In this document: piece by piece, positions 60,742 through 64,000 of the stretch
How positions within the stretch are numbered: position 1 is the first letter of the stretch
How the letters are laid out: every line of letters begins with the position of its first letter
Assembly: GCA_036311565.1 (NCBI GenBank)
Contig: JAXJPR010000029.1
Span: 1-64,000, forward strand
Length of the DNA: 64,000 bases
Source: Fimousia sp036311565
GTDB lineage: Bacteria; Bacillota; Clostridia; Lachnospirales; Lachnospiraceae
Reading direction: 5' to 3'
Translations under genes and position numbers: made by a program
The notes under the pieces: generated by a model
The model's database searches: none
Seen by the model: only the letters and a program-made list of their open reading frames with translations
What the model was told of the DNA's origin: nothing

Positions 60742-61592
60742 TATTGCTGCACCTCCTTAGAACGAGTTGCTTTCAACTGGGACAATGCAATTACAATTAC
60801 TAATACAAAGAAAATAACTGCCTTTGCTTGACCAATTCCTTTCCACTGAGGTCCAGCACGGAAATAGAATGTATTATAAATATTCAACGCCAGCATTTCT
60901 GTTGCATGTGCTGGTTCTCCCGCTGTTAAGGCAAGGTTCTGGTCAAATAATTTAAATGAGTTTGTAATTGTTAAGAATAAGCAAATGGTAATAGATGACA
61001 TAATCATCGGTAATTTTACATGAATCAATGACTGAATTGCTGTTGCTCCATCAATTGCAGATGCTTCAATTAGCTCTGGCGGAACATTCTGCAATCCTGC
61101 AATGTAAATAATCATCATATAACCAATCTGCTGCCAGCACGTCAGGATGATCAATCCCCAATATCCAGCTGTTGTATTTAAATCCATCAACGGTTGTGCC
61201 AGATTAGACAATACTGCATTTAACAGGATATTCCAAATATATCCAAGAACAATACCTCCGATCAGGTTTGGCATAAAGAAAATTGTTCTGAATATATTGG
61301 TCCCTTTAATGTTTTTTGTAAGTGCTAATGCAATTGCAAATGCACATACATTAATTACTACGGTCGATACGATTGCAAATGATACTGTAAAAACAAATGA
61401 ATGGGAAAATGTCTCATCTGCTAACGCCTTAACATAATTATCAAGACCAACCCATCTTGCATTATCTACAGTAGTAAATCTACAAAAAGATAAATATATT
61501 CCCTGAATGAACGGCCAAATAAATCCAACTGCAAAAGCTGCTAATGTTGGCAGAACAAACACAGGAAACCATTTTTTTAGTGCTTTCTCCAT
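60741..61592 (-). CDS. Sugar ABC transporter permease, MalF-like
   Basis: A 283-aa CUT1-type permease with six helices. The EAA loop is near residues 170-200 (PPELIEASAIDGATAIQSLIHVKLP, in parts). It pairs with the MalG-like subunit. A hairpin with a T-run separates it from the binding-protein gene. The sugar is unknown; the composition resembles N-acetylglucosamine- or multiple-sugar-type importers but nothing decides it. Confidence 0.95.
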   Translation of the reverse strand: MEKALKKWFPVFVLPTLAAFAVGFIWPFIQGIYLSFCRFTTVDNARWVGLDNYVKALADETFSHSFVFTVSFAIVSTVVINVCAFAIALALTKNIKGTNIFRTIFFMPNLIGGIVLGYIWNILLNAVLSNLAQPLMDLNTTAGYWGLIILTCWQQIGYMMIIYIAGLQNVPPELIEASAIDGATAIQSLIHVKLPMIMSSITICLFLTITNSFKLFDQNLALTAGEPAHATEMLALNIYNTFYFRAGPQWKGIGQAKAVIFFVLVIVIALSQLKATRSKEVQQ

Positions 61593-61632
61593 ACGACTCA
61601 GCTCTCTTTCTTTAGACTAATTGATACGTATT

Positions 61633-61661
61633 TAGAAAAATGGGAGCAACAGCTCCCATTT
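61633..61661 (-). terminator. Intercistronic terminator/attenuator between binding protein and permeases
   Basis: Perfect AAATGGGAGC/GCTCCCATTT arms (61638-61647 and 61652-61661), a 4-nt loop and a T5 run on the minus strand. It sits inside the operon and probably limits permease expression relative to the binding protein. Confidence 0.7.
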
Positions 61662-61678
61662 CTCTTTATATTTATAAA

Positions 61679-62982
61679 TTATTCTTCGTTAGCTGCTTTA
61701 TATTCTGATTCCCAGCCATCGACAAATGCTGTAACAACTTTATCCCAGTTACCATCTGTCTGGTCATCTGCATATGTTGTTAATGCAGTACCTACACCAT
61801 TTTTCCATTCTTCAGATGGCATTGTGGTGAAGTTCCAAGATACAGGAATTTTTCCTGCCTCTGTCATAGCTGCATCTTCTTTTACGAATAAGTTTGGAGA
61901 TTCAACTGCAGATTTGAAAGGAATTACAAATCCCATGTCATTAGCCATTGCATCTGTTCCTTCTTCAGAAGTTACACACCAGTTCATGAAATCTAATGTA
62001 GCCTGAATATCTTCTTCAGATGCTTCTTTATTTACACACCAGTAGTTTTCTGTACCTGTACAAAGTCCCTGATTAGCTTCATCACCTGCTCCGATGTAGA
62101 TAGGAAGCATTGTCAAATCATCATCTGAGAATTTATCATCGCCTACAAGATTTGAATATTCCCAAGAACCATTCTGATAGAATACTGCTTCTTCTGCTAA
62201 GAATTCATTACGGGAATCATCACCAGTTTTTGCTGAAAGTTGATCCGGATCACATGTGCTGTTGTTGATATAAAGATCCCACATAGCACGATAGTTATCT
62301 AAATATGTACCTTTAATTGTTTCTGTAGAAGTAATGTCTTCATCCTGATATTCGAAGTAAATTGGAAGATTTGCTAAATGTGTTTTAAATCTCCAGTCAG
62401 AAGATGAATCCATACCAGCAGAAGAAAATGCTGCAAATCCTAATTCATCTTTACGAGCTGTAATATCTTCTGCAACTTTTTTCAAATCATCAAAAGATTT
62501 AATGTCGTCAACTGTATATCCTGCTTTTTTCAATAAAGTTTTGTTTGTGATAAGGCCATAAGACTCGATTACATATCCGATACCAGCAACTGCTCCGTCA
62601 TCTGTCTTTAATGCATAACTATCACTTGTTAACTGTCCATAAACATCTGTGTCTGATAAATCATAGCAGTAATCAGCCCAGTTTTTAAGACCTACAGGTC
62701 CATTAACCTGGAATAATGTAGGAGCTTCAGATTTACCCATTTCTGACATTAATGTTTCTTCGTACTTACCGGAAGCTCTGTAACAACTGTTACTTCTACT
62801 CCAGTTTCTTCTGTGTAAGCTTTTGCAAGTTCCTGCCAAGCTTCATCCTGTTCAGGCTTAAAGTTTAAATAATAAACAGAGCCTGTTGCTTCTTCGTCAT
62901 CCTTGCCGCCACATCCTGCAAGCATGCCGATGCACATCAATGCTACCATTGTCAGTGCAAGTAACTTTTTCATTTTTTTCAT
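61679..62982 (-). pseudogene. Sugar ABC transporter substrate-binding lipoprotein, frameshifted
   Basis: The 5-prime part (62982 down to about 62778) encodes a lipoprotein signal (lipobox LAGC) and the mature start (SVYYLNFKPEQDEAWQELAK...VEVTVVT). The rest, in a second frame down to 61679, encodes ASGKYEETLMSEMGKSEAPTL to the end (AFVDGWESEYKAANEE). A single missing base between 62777 and 62778 would restore VTVVTAASGKYEETL and a normal ~434-aa CUT1 binding protein. As read, frame one stops after about 77 codons. It is either a true inactivation, a phase-variable or sequencing error site, or an assembly mistake. Permease and ATPase genes downstream are intact. Confidence 0.88.
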
Positions 62983-63053
62983 AGTAACGTCCTCCTTCTA
63001 TGATGTCAATTTTGCTCACTTTAGCAGAGCATCTCTCTATTACCTTCTTTAAC

Positions 63054-63094
63054 ACTATAGCACTCTTTGTGGCACTCTTTGTGCTAATTGTCAA
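63054..63094 (-). promoter_or_regulatory. Sugar-operon promoter with abnormally long 29-bp spacer
   Basis: On the minus strand a perfect TTGACA (63094-63089) and TATAGT (63059-63054) are 29 bp apart. Removing one copy of the 12-bp repeat would give 17 bp, the optimum. The ATG of the binding-protein gene is 72 nt further on. Confidence 0.6.
63060..63083. repeat. Tandem 12-bp direct repeat in the promoter spacer
   Basis: GCACTCTTTGTG occurs twice in perfect tandem (63060-63071 and 63072-63083). Each copy with its neighbour base forms a GCAC-N5-GTG dyad, so it may also be a regulator half-site. The rest of 62983-63285 is AT-rich and empty apart from these promoter elements. Confidence 0.9.
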
Positions 63095-63233
63095 TTATTC
63101 ACCTTTTTAGATTATTATATTTGGGTAAATTGAACAACTTATTTAGGTAAATTTAGGAATATTTACATTTTTATAATTTCATTTTTAAAAAAGTATATTC
63201 CCTGATTTGATAAAGAAAGTTTAGAAAAAAGTT

Positions 63234-63264
63234 TGTTTAAATTTATTTTTTTCCGTACATACTA
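63234..63264 (+). promoter_or_regulatory. Sigma-G-like promoter of the 53-aa gene
   Basis: TGTTTA (63234-63239), an 18-bp spacer and CATACTA (63258-63264, exact sigma-G -10). Only about 21 nt separate it from the ATG, leaving a very short leader. Confidence 0.4.
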
Positions 63265-63285
63265 AAAAAAGAAAGGAGAAGCTCT

Positions 63286-63447
63286 ATGAAAGATAAAACA
63301 ATTTCCAATAAAGAAAATTGGCAAAATTGCCATATTCCAAAAACAAATACCAGCATTGATACTGGAGCAGATCAGGATTCTTCCCGCTCAAAATATGTGG
63401 TGGAAGAAGATCATAGAAAGCGTCAGGATGGTCCTGGAGGAAATTAA
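63286..63447 (+). CDS. Small hydrophilic protein, 53 aa, possible spore protein
   Basis: An open frame of 53 residues beginning MKDKTISNKENWQNCHIPKT and ending HRKRQDGPGGN. AAAGGAG is correctly spaced. It is strongly hydrophilic, with one Cys, no signal peptide and no membrane helix. A sigma-G-like -10 (CATACTA) precedes it, and a ferritin-like spore-coat gene is convergent with it, so a spore role is inferred. It resembles no small acid-soluble protein that I know. It ends before a strong bidirectional terminator, which supports it as a real gene. Confidence 0.65.
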   Translation: MKDKTISNKENWQNCHIPKTNTSIDTGADQDSSRSKYVVEEDHRKRQDGPGGN

Positions 63448-63476
63448 CCGCCATTCACAACTATAAAATGCATTTG

Positions 63477-63509
63477 AAAAAGGCGATAGAAATTTTTCTA
63501 TCGCCTTTT
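63477..63509. terminator. Bidirectional terminator
   Basis: AAAAGGCGATAGAAA pairs perfectly with TTTCTATCGCCTTTT with a two-base loop region. It lies between convergent genes, with T-runs on both strands. Confidence 0.8.
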
Positions 63510-63516
63510 CCTGTTC

Positions 63517-63975
63517 TTATACCATTCCATTTACTACTTTATACTTATAAAGCATTTCCGCATGATTTTGTTCTTCAATCTGAATATCTGCCAATAATTT
63601 ACGCACATCAGAGTTGTCAAAACGAAATACATCTCCATTATATTCTGATGATACCATTTTTTCTGTTCCGATACAGTCTGTGGCCAAAAAACAGTCATTC
63701 TTTTTATCCTGGGATTCTCCCATTATACTGTATGTGGCTTTTGGCTGATAATCTCTGCCACTGGTATCGTTGCAATCGCAGGAAGGTACACTTCCAGAAA
63801 GTACCTGGGTCAGGGAATCATAATGATGCTGCTCACTTTTTTCAAGTTCCATGAACAAATCCTTTAACTCTGGATCTTTTGCTTCATTGCTGTATCTTTT
63901 GTACTTTTCGACACAATTTTTCTCCTGGGTCTGTAAATCCTTGATTGCCATGGTCTCTTTTTCGTTTAATAGCAT
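63517..63975 (-). CDS. Ferritin-like / CotF-type spore coat protein
   Basis: A 152-aa four-helix protein. The first helix pair (LNEKETMAIKDLQTQEKNCVEKY; ELEKSEQHHYDSLTQVL) and the last (LADIQIEEQNHAEMLYKY) carry Glu/His positions of ferritin-like or Coat_F proteins. A Cys/Asp-containing insertion (SCDCNDTSGRDYQPKATYS, about 65-85) separates them. In clostridia such proteins are found in the spore coat. AGAGGTG precedes the ATG. Its promoter lies beyond the window edge. Confidence 0.75.
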   Translation of the reverse strand: MLLNEKETMAIKDLQTQEKNCVEKYKRYSNEAKDPELKDLFMELEKSEQHHYDSLTQVLSGSVPSCDCNDTSGRDYQPKATYSIMGESQDKKNDCFLATDCIGTEKMVSSEYNGDVFRFDNSDVRKLLADIQIEEQNHAEMLYKYKVVNGMV

Positions 63976-64000
63976 AACTCACACCTCTTTCTAAATTAAC

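Overview
The window is a contiguous, AT-rich chromosomal segment of an endospore-forming, anaerobic Gram-positive bacterium, most likely a Lachnospiraceae (Clostridia). Support for this: sporulation and germination genes (spoVT, spoIIR, a sipL-like gene, GerA proteins, a CotS-like coat protein, a ferritin-like coat protein), a class I hybrid cluster protein beside a small rubredoxin, strong AGGAGG ribosome binding sites, and an MsmX-type sugar ATPase with a Lys/Glu-rich insertion that I associate with that family (recollection, not a search). No tRNA, rRNA, phage, transposase or CRISPR was found. Most genes lie on the minus strand, so the replication fork probably crosses from right to left.

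Left part (1-9115, mostly plus strand): a redox/nitrosative-stress block with two paralogous Crp/Fnr regulators, hcp, a D-2-hydroxyacid dehydrogenase with a Cys-rich tail, and rubredoxin. It is followed by an accessory patch (a zinc-ribbon protein with an internal duplication, a BspA-like leucine-rich-repeat protein that overlaps it in another frame, an orphan) and then spoVT.

Middle part (9118-48494, mainly minus strand): core housekeeping and sporulation genes. These are uvrB-uvrA, an S41 peptidase, a PucR-type regulator, a WecG/TagA-like plus LytR_C membrane pair, ddl-murI-DUF1934, spoIIR, an F6P-aldolase-like transaldolase, a gerAA plus gerAB-gerAC fusion, an aldehyde dehydrogenase, veg-sipL-ispE-gntR, pgi, ftsH, pgm, a CotS pseudokinase, tex, dCMP deaminase, glgA, gamma-carbonic anhydrase, Nudix, a PLC-like protein, a HAD phosphatase and hpf.

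Right part (48495-64000): an AT-rich 550-bp intergenic region with a cluster of DnaA boxes, a MATE exporter, a YtrA-like GntR/ABC operon with a long inverted-repeat operator over its promoter, and three tandem SH3-NlpC/P60 hydrolase genes that share promoter architecture and a WalR-like direct repeat. After these come a putative secreted BECR-type nuclease, a YoaK/DUF1275 membrane protein, a DUF255 thioredoxin-like protein and a sugar ABC operon. The sugar operon's binding-protein gene is frameshifted, and its best promoter carries a 12-bp tandem duplication that stretches the -35/-10 spacer from 17 to 29 bp. The window ends with a 53-aa putative spore protein and a ferritin-like coat protein.

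Start codons were re-chosen by Shine-Dalgarno position for many genes (for example uvrA, uvrB, murI, spoIIR, ftsH, sipL, the MATE gene). All functional calls come from reading the proteins by eye; no database search was run.
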